The position numbers and the translations under genes were made by a program. A stretch of 64,000 nt of DNA from Bubalus kerabau. Taxonomy: Eukaryota > Chordata > Mammalia > Artiodactyla > Bovidae. This document shows, one piece after another, positions 1 to 10,392 of the stretch. Numbering within the stretch: the first letter of the stretch is position 1; each line of letters begins with the position of its first letter. The DNA is taken from positions 36,571,501-36,635,500 of the forward strand of contig NC_073635.1 of the NCBI RefSeq assembly GCF_029407905.1, in the 5' to 3' direction. Under the pieces are notes generated by a model. It made no database searches. It was not told the DNA's origin and worked only from the letters and a program-made list of their open reading frames with translations.

Positions 1-318
1 GGTCGGTGCCCTCACTGCGGGCTGCCAAAGCTCCTTGCTTGGGGACCATGACACCACGAGGCCATCCCCTCCCACCTGGCTCCAGCAACCACCTGGATGA
101 CTCTAAAGCAAATCCCAGACAGATGATTTCATCTGGAGATATTTCTGTATGGATCTTTAAGGAGCATAGACTAAACTTTTAAAACAAAAACACAATGCCA
201 CCTTCACACTAAAAAGCCAGTCTGTGTTCATAATTCCCAAACTGTCCTATTGATGCTCTTTTCTTTTTTTAATTAAACTTATTATTTTGAGGTAATTATA
301 GACTCACATGTAGACATA
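1..318. other. Unassigned intergenic sequence (left edge)
   Basis: No coding frame or repeat family is recognised here. The first 120 bases are GC-moderate single-copy-looking DNA; the rest is AT-rich and runs into the SINE pair. Confidence 0.4.
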
Positions 319-510
319 GGGCTTCCCTGGTGGCTCAGTGGTAAAGAATCTGCCTACAATGCAGGAGACCCCAGTTCAATCCCTGGGTCAGGAAAATCCC
401 CTGGAGAAGGGAAAGGCAACCCACTCCAGTATTCTTACCTGGAAAATCCCATGGACAGAGGAGCCTGGTGGGCTACAGTCCATGGGGTCTCAAAGAGTCA
501 GACACAACTG
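319..510 (+). repeat. Bov-tA SINE
   Basis: The tRNA-derived head (GGCTTCCCTGGTGGCTCAG) is followed by the BovB-derived tail ending in CAAAGAGTCAGACACAACTG. The family is mobilised by the BovB LINE. The open frame through it is SINE read-through, not a gene. Confidence 0.92.
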
Positions 511-524
511 GTGTGCTCCTTTTC

Positions 525-724
525 TGAGTGCTCAGTCATGTCTGACTCTTCGCAATCCTGTGGACTGTAGCCTGCCAGGCTTCTCTGTCCAGGGGATTTC
601 CCAGGCAAGAATGCTGGAGTGGGTTGCCATTTCCTCCTCCAGGGGATCTTCCCCACCCAGGAATGGAACCTGCATCTCCTGTACTGCAGGCGGATTCTTT
701 ACCACTGAACCAGTGGGGAAGCCC
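525..724 (-). repeat. Bov-tA SINE (inverted relative to its neighbour)
   Basis: It begins on the + strand with the complement of the BovB-type tail and ends with the complement of the tRNA head (ACCAGTGGGGAAGCCC). With the + copy 14 bases to the left it forms a near-complete inverted pair. Confidence 0.92.
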
Positions 725-1447
725 GTGGCCCTTTTATACCCACACCCAGTAGCCCCCTCTTCCGATCCCACCCACTCCTAGAAACCACTAATCTGCTCAC
801 CATTTCTCTGATTTCATCATTCCAAGAGTTGCATGGAAGGAATCATGCAGTGTGCAAGGACTGGGACTGGACTTTTTTTCCTCAGTGTTATTCTCTGGAG
901 GTTTACACGGGCCAGGCACCAAGAGCTTGTCCCCATGGCTGGACTGCATGGTGGTTGCACATTTCAGTTTTTAAAAATTACCAAGATGTTTTCCAGAGTA
1001 ACTGCATCATTACACATCCCCACCAGCAACATCTGAGTCACCAGGTCTTTCTTGAGCTTCTTTAGCATTTGGTGTGGTCACTATGTTCCATTTATATTTC
1101 ATTTAGCCTTTTTTTTTTTTTGTAACCATTTTTCTAATTGAAGTATAGTTAACAGTTAATTTACAGTGATGTGTTAGTTAGCTTCAGGTGAACAGCAAAG
1201 TGATTCAGTTTATATATATAAACTGAATATATATATTCTTTATCAGATTGCTTCACATTATAGGTTATTACAAGACACTGAATATAGCTTCCATGTCATT
1301 TTGTCATTGTGATAGGCATGTTTCATGTGCATTTCCTAAATGGCTATTGAACTTGACCACATTTTGGTATTTATTTGCCATCTCTCTGTCCTCTTCATGT
1401 CTTTCACTCATTCTCTAATTGGGTTGTTTTTCTACTGTTGAAGTTTT
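725..1447 (-). mobile_element. L1 LINE 3' remnants
   Basis: From about 1105 the sequence is the complement of a ruminant L1 3' end: a T-run, then TTCTAATTGAAGTATAGTTA and the CAGCAAAGTGATTCAG block. 725-1100 looks like an older L1 tail in the same orientation. No intact frame remains. The L1 is interrupted by BovB at 1448. Confidence 0.7.
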
Positions 1448-1859
1448 GAGAGATCTGGACTGTGAAGAAGGCTGAGCGCTGAAGAATTGATGCTTTTGAA
1501 CTGTGGTGTTGGAGAAGACTCCTGAGAGTCCCTTGGACTGCAAGGAGATCCAGCCAGTCCATTCTGAAGATCAGCCCTGGGATTTCTTTGGAAGGAATGA
1601 TGCTAAAGCTGAAACTCCAGTACTTTGGCCACCTCATGCGAAGAGTTGACTCATTGGAAAAGACTCTGATGCTGGGAGGGATTGGGGGCAGGAGGAGAAG
1701 GGGATGACAGAGGATGAGATGGCTGGCTGGCATCACTGACTCGATGGACGTGAGTCTGGGTGAACTCCGGGAGTTGGTGATGGACAGGGAGGCCTGACGT
1801 GCTGCGATTCATGGGGTCACAAAGAGTCAGACACGACTGAGCAACTGAACTGGACTGAT
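1448..1859 (+). mobile_element. BovB LINE, 5'-truncated 3' end
   Basis: It matches the last ~400 bases of BovB (frame encoding RIDAFELWCW and LKLQYFGHLMRR) and ends in a GAACTGGACTGA-type tail. It is inserted into the flanking antisense L1, which resumes at 1860. The reading frame is broken by stops. Confidence 0.88.
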
Positions 1860-2940
1860 ATACTGTAAATATGAGTCCTTGGACAGAGATAGTGGTTTGT
1901 AAATATTTTTCACTCTGTGACTTTTCTTTTTGTCTTTTTAATAGGGTCTTCTGCAAAGCAACAGATTTTCATTTTAATGAAGTTGAAAGTTCTTTTCACT
2001 TTATGGGTTGTGGCTTTGGTGTCAAGTCTAAGAACTCTTTGCCTAGCCCTAGAGTCCAAAGTTTTTTCCTATGGTTTTGCTAAAAGCCATCTAGTTTTAT
2101 GCTCTACGTTAAAGTCTGTGGTCGTTTTTTGTTAATTTTTATAAAAGGTCTGAGACTTTTTAACAAATGAGGTTCATTTGTAGCCTGCCGGCATCCAGGT
2201 GCCCAGCATTATGTGATGAAAGGCGCTCTTCCCCGACCGAGTGGCTTTTGCATTTTGTTAAAAATCAACAGGGCACTTTTTGTGTGGGGCTAATTCTCGG
2301 TATTCTGTTCCTCTGACCCCTGTTCTCTCACCAGCACCACGGACCAGATTCTTGTGCTATATAAATAAGTCATGAATGCTAGAGCGATTCCTCCCTCTCT
2401 ATTCTCCTTTTTCAAACTTTCTCAGCTATTCTATTTCCTTTGTCTTTCCATATAAACTTTATAATAATTTTGTCTATATTTACAAAAAAATTTTGCTGCA
2501 TTTTTTTGCATTTTTTATTGCTGTGTTTTTTTATTAAAAAACATTAAACTTGTATATCAATGTGGAGAGAACTGACATCTTTATTTTGTCAAATCTTATC
2601 CGTAAACACAGCATGTCTGTTTATTTACATCATCTTTGATTTCTTTCATCAGTATCTCATAGTTTTCAGCATAGGAGTCACAAACGTTTTATTTTATGTA
2701 AAAAGTAAAAAGATTTACTTTTAAGTATTTCATTTTCTTTGAGTGATCGTGAATAGCATTATAATCTCAGTGTTCACATGTTCATTGCCGGTATATAGAA
2801 ATAAATGTACTTCTTGGTTTATTTGCTGTATCCTGTGATCCTGCTGAATTCATGTATCAGTTCTGGAGTTTTACAGTTTCCCCGGGATTTATGTATAGAC
2901 AGTCATATCATCTGCAAATAGGGGTAGTTTGTGTTTTTGT
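1860..2940 (-). mobile_element. L1 LINE, ORF2 region remnant
   Basis: Antisense L1 ORF2 is recognisable from the TTTGGTGTCAAGTCTAAGAA and AACTCTTTGCCTAGCCCTAG blocks and from AGTCATATCATCTGCAAATA near 2905. All frames are heavily broken. A CHR-type SINE interrupts it at about 2945. Confidence 0.78.
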
Positions 2941-2944
2941 TTTT

Positions 2945-3407
2945 ATTTTGGCTGTGCTGAGTTTTTGCTGCTGGGCATGGGCCTTCTCTAGTTGCGGAGA
3001 GTAGGGGTTACTCTTCATTGTGGCAGGTGGGCTTCTTGCTGCAGAGGCTTCTCTTGTTGCAGAGCACAAGCTCTGGGTGCACGGGCTTCCCTAGTTCTGG
3101 TGAATAGGCTTTGTTGCCTCATAGCACATAGTCACGAAGAGTTGGACACGACTGAGCGACTTCACTTTCACTTTTCACTTTCATGCATTGGAGAAGGAAA
3201 TGGCAACCCACTCCAGTGTTCTTGCCTGGAGAATCCCAGGGACGGGGGAGCCTGGTGGGCTGCCGTCTATGGGGTCGCACAGAGTCAGACACGACTGAAG
3301 CGACTTAGCAGCAGCAGCAGCAGCAGCACATAGGATCTTCCTGGACCAGGGATGGAACCCACGTCCCTTGCATTGGCAGGTGGATTCTCATCCACCAGGG
3401 AAGTCCT
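2945..3407 (-). repeat. CHR-type (tRNA-derived) SINE carrying a nested BOV-A2
   Basis: The GGCTGTGCTGAGTTTTTGCT start and the CTCTTGTTGCAGAGCACAAG core are typical of cetartiodactyl CHR SINEs. The element ends with the complement of the head (ACCAGGGAAGTCC). It is split at 3131/3325 by a BOV-A2 insertion and sits inside antisense L1. Confidence 0.8.
3132..3324 (+). repeat. BOV-A2 SINE with (GCA)n tail
   Basis: BovB-derived monomers joined by the CACTTTCACTTTTCACTTTC linker end in a (GCA)n run. The element is flanked by a 9-base target-site duplication, AGCACATAG, at 3123-3131 and 3325-3333, which proves insertion into the CHR SINE. Confidence 0.93.
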
Positions 3408-4860
3408 CAAGATAGTTTTATCTCTTCCATTATGGTTTGTGTATCTTATATTAATTTTTCTTGCCATATAGCCCTGGCTAGAACCTCAGGCACTGTGTTG
3501 AATAGGAATGGTAAAAGCAGAAATTCTTGCTCCTGATCTTAAGGGGTAAGGTTCATTCTTTCACCACTAAGTATGATGTTAACTGTTGGGTTTTTGTTGA
3601 TGCTTGCTATCAAGTTGAGAGAATTCTCCTCTATTCCTATTTTTCTGAGAGTTTGTATCATGAATAGGTGTGGAATTTTGTGGAAAAAACTTTTGCACTG
3701 CATGATATGATTGTGTGACTTTTTCTTTAGCCCATTAACATGATGGATTACCTTATCTTCATACAGAAACAACCTTGCATCCTTGAAATGAACCTCTTTG
3801 GTCACGGTGTGTGATCCTCTTTATATAGTCAATGAACAATTCATTTGCTAATATTTTATTAAGCCTTTTTACATCAACATTTGTGGGGGATACTGGTCTG
3901 TAGCTCCCCACACCCTTTTTTTTTTTTTTTTTTTTTTGCTGTCATTGTCTGGTTTGGTGTCCGGGTAACACCAGCAATACAAAACGAACTGAGAATGTTC
4001 TCGCCTCTTCTGTCTTCGGGAAGAGGTCATGCAGAACAGGTGTGATCCTTCTTTAAACGTTTGGTGGAATTTCCCAGTGAGACTATCTGGGTCTGGACAT
4101 TTCTTGAGAGTTTTAAGAAACTCTCAAGAAATGTAATTAAGATTACACATTCAAAATCCTTAATAGTTAAAAGGATCTTCATATAATCTATTTCATATTT
4201 GGTGAGTGGTTTTTGAGAGAATGACCCAGTTCATCTAACTTGCAAGTCTATAAGTATAGAATTGTTTACAGTACTCCTTGTTATCCTTTTCATGTCCTTA
4301 TGGCCTATAGTGACATGCCCTCTTGATGCCTGTTACTGGTAATTTATCTTCTCTCTCTTTCCCCCTTTGTCAGTCTTGCTAGAAGTTCATCAATTCTATT
4401 GATATTTCTGGCTCTTTGTTTCTTCGATTTGCTCTATTCTTCTTCTGTTTCAGTTTAATTGATTTCTGCTCTTTCCTTTATTATTTTCTTTCATTTTCCT
4501 TGGGCTTATTTTTCACTTTTCCATTTATTGAAATGGGATCATAGATGGTTGAGTCTTTCCTTCTTCACTCCTGTTTGCATTAATCTCCTCTCAACATACT
4601 TGTACTGTATCCCCAAAATTTTGATACAATCAATTTTTAATTTTCATTCAATACACTGTATCAACCCATGGTTTATTTAGAAGGGTGTTTTAGTTTCCAA
4701 GTGTTTAGAGATTTTTCTCTTTTCTTTCTTTCCATTTTTTATTGATTAATAATTGTTGATTTACACTTTGATTCCACTATAATCAGAGAACACACTACCG
4801 TTTCAATTATTTTAATGTTCTGAGATTTTTCAGTGGCCCTGTATTAAGCCCACCTTTTCC
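3408..4860 (-). mobile_element. L1 LINE, ORF2 reverse-transcriptase remnant
   Basis: A minus-strand frame at 3539-3805 reads as L1 reverse transcriptase (…RKIGIEENSLNLI…NIILSGERM…). The rest is diverged antisense L1, including a pure T-run near 3917. A perfect 17-base inverted repeat lies at 4097-4134. The element is inactive. Confidence 0.75.
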
Positions 4861-5637
4861 TTCTGATGTTTTGGTGCCTGTGGCCTCCCTAATTCTGGGG
4901 AGATGGCCCCTCCCAGGGCTGGGGAATTCCTAGAGACAGCAGACAACTCTTCTGTGATGTGCACTTTTCATGAGCCACTCACCAACCCCAAACCCTCTCC
5001 CACTCCTGCAACCTCCTCCCTCAGGCTGTCACTTGCCCGGCCAGTGCCCCCTGCCCTCACCTCCCCGCTGCCCTCATCACCCCAGGCCAGGCCCCAGCTG
5101 AGCCACCAGAACACTTCACATTGACCCACCCTCAGCCAGGCTGTCACCTGCCCTCCCCAGGACCACAGGCCAGGGCCTGCCTGGACTTCTATCCAGCATT
5201 TACAGCTATTGCTTTTTTTTGGAGTAAAGTACATTTATTTTTTATCTGATTTCCAGGATTTAAGTTTTACTTGGCTAGAAGAATAGGAAAAGTACATCAA
5301 GCACATTCCCGGAAGTGAAAATTCCCTTTTGAAACAGCAGCCAACCCGAGATCACTGAAGCCCAGGCAGCAACTCGTTCCTGTGCCTCTTTATGCTGCTC
5401 ATTACCCTCCCCTTCTGGTCTCCTGCGAGTTTTTTTCCTCAGAATCTGGGTCATTTGTCTCCCAGAGTTTCTCACAGGCTGGACTTTGCAGATTGCATAT
5501 TCATGGTGGTGTACATGGTCTTCCATCCTCATGTTTTCTACAATATAAACCAAGAGTTGACGTGACACTGGGGTTATTCCAGAGTCTCTCTTACTGGTGT
5601 CTCGGTGCTCCCGTATGGAGCATCCCTGAGGGCCATT
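4861..5637. other. Single-copy-looking intergenic sequence
   Basis: No family or gene is recognised. 4900-5160 is C-rich and non-repetitive. The short frames on both strands show no recognisable domain. Confidence 0.35.
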
Positions 5638-5639
5638 TA

Positions 5640-5805
5640 TGCCACCCCACCCCTCCCTCAGCCCCCCAGCCCCCACCCCCCTCCACTCCTCATCCTTCCC
5701 TCAGCCCCCTCCACCCCCACCCCTCACCCTCCACCCCCCACCCCTCACCCCCCTCCACCCCCCACCTCCCTCCTCCCATCTGTCCTCCTCCTTCCCAGGA
5801 CACCT
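5640..5805. repeat. C-rich low-complexity tract (CCACCC/CCCTCC)
   Basis: About 165 bases are almost only C, T and A, with many runs of 4-6 C. The complementary strand has G-quadruplex potential. The Pro/His/Ser-rich frames crossing it are compositional artefacts, and the longest (5382-6449) begins at GTG rather than ATG. Confidence 0.9.
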
Positions 5806-5937
5806 CCCACCGCAGGGTCACTGTGGGCTTTGTGCTCCAGGGTCCTTGCTTCTCCACTAGGGTGGGGGCTCTGTGCAGGGCAGAGCCAACCCTGCTCCCT
5901 GTACCCCCAAGACACAGTCCTTCACACCGCAAGCACT

Positions 5938-6036
5938 GGCGCTGGGCACCGAGCACTGAGCATGAGCACCAGGCACCAAGCAATGAATACAAGCACCGAG
6001 TACCAAGCACGAGCACTAGCATTGAGCACGAGCATC
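5938..6036. repeat. Degenerate GAGCAC/CAAGCAC short tandem repeat
   Basis: Repeated GAGCAC, CAAGCAC and CAGGCAC hexamer-to-heptamer units (for example ACCGAGCACTGAGCATGAGC) run for about 100 bases. They are diverged from one another. Confidence 0.7.
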
Positions 6037-6039
6037 GGT

Positions 6040-9000
6040 GGGGGTGTGTGTGCAATCCGCTGGGGTCTTGCTCACAACCCTCTCTCCCCAGCTTGGGGGG
6101 CGGGGCTGTGGGAAGCTTGTCCCCCGCCCTCCTGAGGGGGACTGAGGTCTCAGAGAAGACCTCCCAGCCGAGCTGCCTCAGCACCCAGGACACCTATCTG
6201 CGGACATGGCCGCCCAAGGCCTTTTCAGATCACTGTCAGAGGGGACATAGGAGAAGTGACAGAATGCCTTGGAGCCATTCAGATGTAAGAGCACAACAGG
6301 AAACTCTCCACCGTGAGGAACTAAAGTTAACGGTGAAACCAAAGCCAAGAGTCTTTGTAAAGACGACATTGCAGACCTCAGAGACTCCATCATTAATCAA
6401 CCTCAGAAATGTGAAGCTTCTTGCTAACCTAAATCATTTCTGGGTGTGATTTATTAGACAGACATGAAAATAATTTATTTCTAGCTTTTCTGCTATCATA
6501 CTTGGATTTGGGGTTAAGGTGGTTTAAAATGTAGTTAGCACTCAGCTGTAAGTGAGGTTTCTTTGTATGCGGTTACCCTTACTCACCTCATTAGCTAAGA
6601 GATTAGCTTCTACCCAAAACATGAATACAACTGGAGAGAGTGTTGACGTTCAGAAAGAGGAAGACCTAAGTCAAGAAGGGAATTGGTTTTCTCTGGATGA
6701 ACTTCAGCCCCGAAAGGACCTGGAATGGCCTGGATTCTGTTCTGGGGGCCGGGGGCAGGGGTGCCCAGGAGTCGTCAGGAGCCAACATCTGTGTTCAGTG
6801 CTCACACCACAGAGATGATCCTGGCCACGTGCCAGGCTCCTCCTCACCAGACGCTGGGGTCTGGGGCTTTATCCCATTGCGCCTTTGCCCTGGACGCCAT
6901 GGTTCCGATCCAAACAGGAGGCAGACACTACGCAGGCAGAGTGGACATCGTAGGGTCAGGATCCGAGTTTCTCTGAAGCACGTCTGTCAAGACAGTGCCA
7001 AGTTCAGTCACAAAACCATGAGGACAAACTAACGTGGATCACAGACCACGGTTCCCACCTCTACTGGGACAGCCTCTCTGGCCCCACAGTCCGGGAATCT
7101 GCATGTTTAACAAGCTCTTGAGCTGGTTTTTACACGGCCAGCCTGGTTCCACCTTCCCACAGAGCAGTCAGACCTCAGTGTCATTCATAGCACCTGTCCC
7201 AGGGTCACTCCAGGGTCAAGTTCAGCCAGCCTAGGGTGGGGGGTCCTACATTCCCACCTCCCCTGCACAGGGAGCCTCATGCTAGACTCACAGACACGTG
7301 GAATTTCAGGCAGGAACAATTTCAAAAACAGTTGTATCCCATACCTCTGAGACCCTGGCACACAGGATGATAAAACCTGCACCCACCCGAGGGCCTGACT
7401 CTTCCCTTTGCAGCCCCATGGACAGAAGATGAGTCTGTCCTCCCAGCAGCTTCAGCAGCCAGTCCCACTTGTGGAGAGTGTCTTGGCTGTCCTGTCTCTG
7501 CCCTGGGAGGGTGTCCGGTGTGGTCACTCAGCACACACCCTGCGGGCGACCGGGCCCTCACTCTCTGCACAGATGAAACTGCACTAAAGCTGCTGAGAAG
7601 CGCTCTTGGGGAACTGCCGTCCTTCTTCATTCCTCGGAACCAGACCTCAGCCGCCCTTTCCTGCCAGCTCCTTTGCTTTGTTCTCTGACCGCTATCTGCT
7701 TTCTCCTCCCTTTCAAAGGGTTCTCCTTATCTTCCCCGACATAGGCAGGAGGTCAGGAGCCAAGTCCATCACGTGGTGACAGCCCGTCATCCCAGTTTGC
7801 CCTGGGTCAGGGGGCTGCGGCTCTGGCAGGTCCAGAGCCAGGGCCTGGTGGCAGGTGAGCCTGGGCCTGCGGTTTCAACCACAGTGGATGTCTGGACCAC
7901 ATCTTCCCTCGAGGATGGAGGCAGATGTCTCCCACAGCTGTCTCTTCCCCAACACTTATTCCCTCCTTTATCAAATCGAATCCCTTTAAACCCAGGAGGA
8001 CTCTAATTTCTCTAGCTTCTCCTGCAAGCTGGGTGCTAGGCTGGACTAGAAATACCCTCTTGGAGTTATGTGATGAGGTAAACCTAAAGCATTGAGCACA
8101 GTTCAGGAAATCCAGCTACGTGTCAGTGGCTCACCCATTCACACTGGATTATACCCAGGGAGTCCTTCCTTTGTGTCTGTGCGTTCTGTATGTCAGTCAC
8201 ACAACCTAGTTAGTCGTTCAGATCCGTTACCTCTGCAACAGTCTATCTTTTCCTTTGGTAAACTGTAGGCAGGGACTATGTTGTTCCAAAGCCTAGCAAC
8301 CTAATAACCTCGTGTGAAATGTCATGGAGCCTGTGAGGAAAGATGGATGTTTCCCACCAGATGATGCTCAGATCCTCCAGGCTGACCCACAGCATCTCCA
8401 CCTCCCACCCACTGAACAGATGGAGCATCACTAAGGAGAGGGGGTCCAAGCGCCATCAGCACAGACCAAAGGCCACAAAGAAACAACAAAAGGCTGTATA
8501 TTTATCTCTCCTATTTCCCACAGCACAGTAGTCCAACCCACACTTTTGACATTAAATACGTGATCCACTGAAACAGCTGACCCATGACTCCTGAGTATGC
8601 TGGACACCAGAGCATTATACGTGGCTCCTTTTTTAGACAAATAATTTTATTAAGTTTGTAAAAGATTCAATCAAATGGTGCTGCTGCTTCTCCTCCACCC
8701 CTGGAACCTATGTCCTCAGACCAGAGAAGAGCCCTGGAGAACCAAGTCTGATGGAGGCGGTCCGCTCCCAGCCTGAGAAGGGTCTGCAGTACCTGGGAGC
8801 CAAGCTTGGAGGAGGCCCAGGAGAGCAGGCAGCCGAGCTCGGGGCCTGGGGGTCTCTCCTGCTGTGACACCGCTTCCCCTGAGGCCACAGGGACTATCTT
8901 GTCACCCTGGGAATGACGAATCTACAACAGCAGGTACATTTTACCCTGGAGCCAGCACCCACGTGAAGATGAAAACACTCATGAAACAAACACTGCCTGA

Positions 9001-9184
9001 AACATGACTTAACTCTTATTAAGAGCACCATGTTCTGATTTTTCCTATTCTATTTCATTCCATTGTGAATGAAAGAAAGACATTTGTTTCCCAGTCTGTT
9101 GAGGAGCTGTTCACAGTAATGCTAGGACTTAAAGATACTCTTTGGCCCTGGATCCTCCGGGTGTCCCCTGGTCGAGTCCTACTA
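6040..9184. other. Single-copy-looking intergenic sequence
   Basis: No interspersed repeat or gene is confidently recognised over about 3.1 kb. The short frames show no family signature. A consensus-like splice donor (GGCAG then GTGAGC) lies near 7853, but no clear exon goes with it. Confidence 0.35.
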
Positions 9185-9198
9185 GTGCCATCTACTGG
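9185..9198 (-). promoter_or_regulatory. CTCF-like motif
   Basis: The minus strand reads CCAGTAGATGGCAC, which fits the CTCF core CCASYAGRKGGCRS at every position. It lies about 6.3 kb upstream of the GJB2 TTAAAA box. Occupancy is not known from sequence. Confidence 0.5.
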
Positions 9199-9235
9199 GC
9201 ACTCTGGGTGTTACAAGTGCCTTTTTCCCAGCACT

Positions 9236-9375
9236 GGGGCTGCTAAGTCACCTCAGTCCTGTCCGACTCTGTGCGACCCCAGAGACAGCAGCCCACCAGG
9301 CTCCGTGGTCCCTGGGATTCTCCAGGCAAGAACACTGGAGTGGGTTTGCCATTACCTTCTCCAATGCATGAAAGT
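9236..9375 (-). repeat. Bov-A SINE monomer
   Basis: Complement of the BovB-type SINE unit: GCTGCTAAGTCACCTCAGTC, then the CCAGGCAAGAACACTGGAGT block and CTCCAATGCATGAAAGTG. Confidence 0.9.
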
Positions 9376-9762
9376 GATTTTGCAAAAATGAGATGAAATC
9401 AAAGAACTCAATACACCACTATGTACTTCTTCCCCCAAAGTAGAAAGGCTCTGAAACAGTTCAAGGAGAGGTTTAGGTGGGTGGCTAACGGACAAACCCA
9501 GTTCTCAATTCTAATATCAAAGACTCCATGTCCATTTCCCAAAGACGGCTTTCAACCAGAGAACAGATAGCCGCCTGGTGCAAGACTGACCTGGAACAAG
9601 TGGACTCCAGATAGCATCAGATTTAAACCAGAACAGTCCACATGAGCATTGCACAAAAATCTGCCAGGGTCCAGCAAACTCAGTTCACACCGGGACTCAT
9701 TGCTCTGCTGCCCTTTATCAAACCTATGTCTCTCTCTTTTTTTTTTACTAAAGCAATCCTTA
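9376..9762. other. Unassigned spacer
   Basis: Nothing recognisable; single-copy-looking DNA between SINEs. Confidence 0.3.
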
Positions 9763-9945
9763 TAAAGTGTTAGTTGCTCAATTTTATCCAACTCTTTGAG
9801 ACCCCATGGACTGTAGCCCAGCAGGCTCCTCTGTCCATGGAATTTCCCAGGCAAGAATACTGCAGTGCGTTGCCATGCCCTTCTCTAGGAGTTCTTCCTG
9901 ACCCAGGGATCGAACCAGGTGGCCTGCACTGAGCCACCAGGGTGC
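9763..9945 (-). repeat. Bov-tA SINE
   Basis: It begins GTTAGTTGCTCAATTTTATC and ends at GAGCCACCAGGGTGC, the complement of the tRNA-derived head. Confidence 0.88.
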
Positions 9946-9952
9946 TGTGTGT

Positions 9953-10165
9953 GTGCTGTGTGCTAAGTCACTTCAGTCATGTTTGACTCTTTGGGACCCT
10001 ATGGACCATAGCCGCCAGGCTCCTCTGGTCATGGGATTTCCCAGACAAGAATAGTTGCCATGCCCTCCTCCAGGGGATCTTCCTGACCCAGGGATCAAAC
10101 CTGCATCTCTTGGGTCTCCTGCATTGGTAGATGGGTTCTTTACTACTAGCACCACCAGGAAAGCC
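9953..10165 (-). repeat. Bov-tA SINE (tandem neighbour of the previous copy)
   Basis: It begins GTGCTAAGTCACTTCAGTCA and ends ACCACCAGGAAAGCC. It has the same orientation as the copy at 9763 and sits almost directly next to it. Confidence 0.9.
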
Positions 10166-10392
10166 AGTGTATTTACTAGATCCTAACTTATTCTAAGTTA
10201 GGGACCTCTTCAAGATGATATATAACACAATATTGTCCTAACACAACTAAAATGTACAACTCTCTTTTGTTCCTTTATGAGTTGTGCAGAGTTTCCATTT
10301 GACCAGTTCACCAGAGCTTACAGAATTTAATTTTTATATTTAATAGAAGTCAGTTCTCCCTACCAGTTTGCCTGGGGAGTTACAGCTTTGTA

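Noticed and set aside
338..781. 147-codon frame at the left end
   Set aside because: Read-through of two Bov-tA SINEs.
5382..6449. 355-codon open frame
   Set aside because: It starts at GTG and runs through a C-rich low-complexity tract and a short tandem repeat. The protein is compositional artefact.
7700..7858. Possible exon ending at the GGCAG/GTGAGC donor near 7853
   Set aside because: No equally convincing acceptor or partner exon was found, so it was not annotated.
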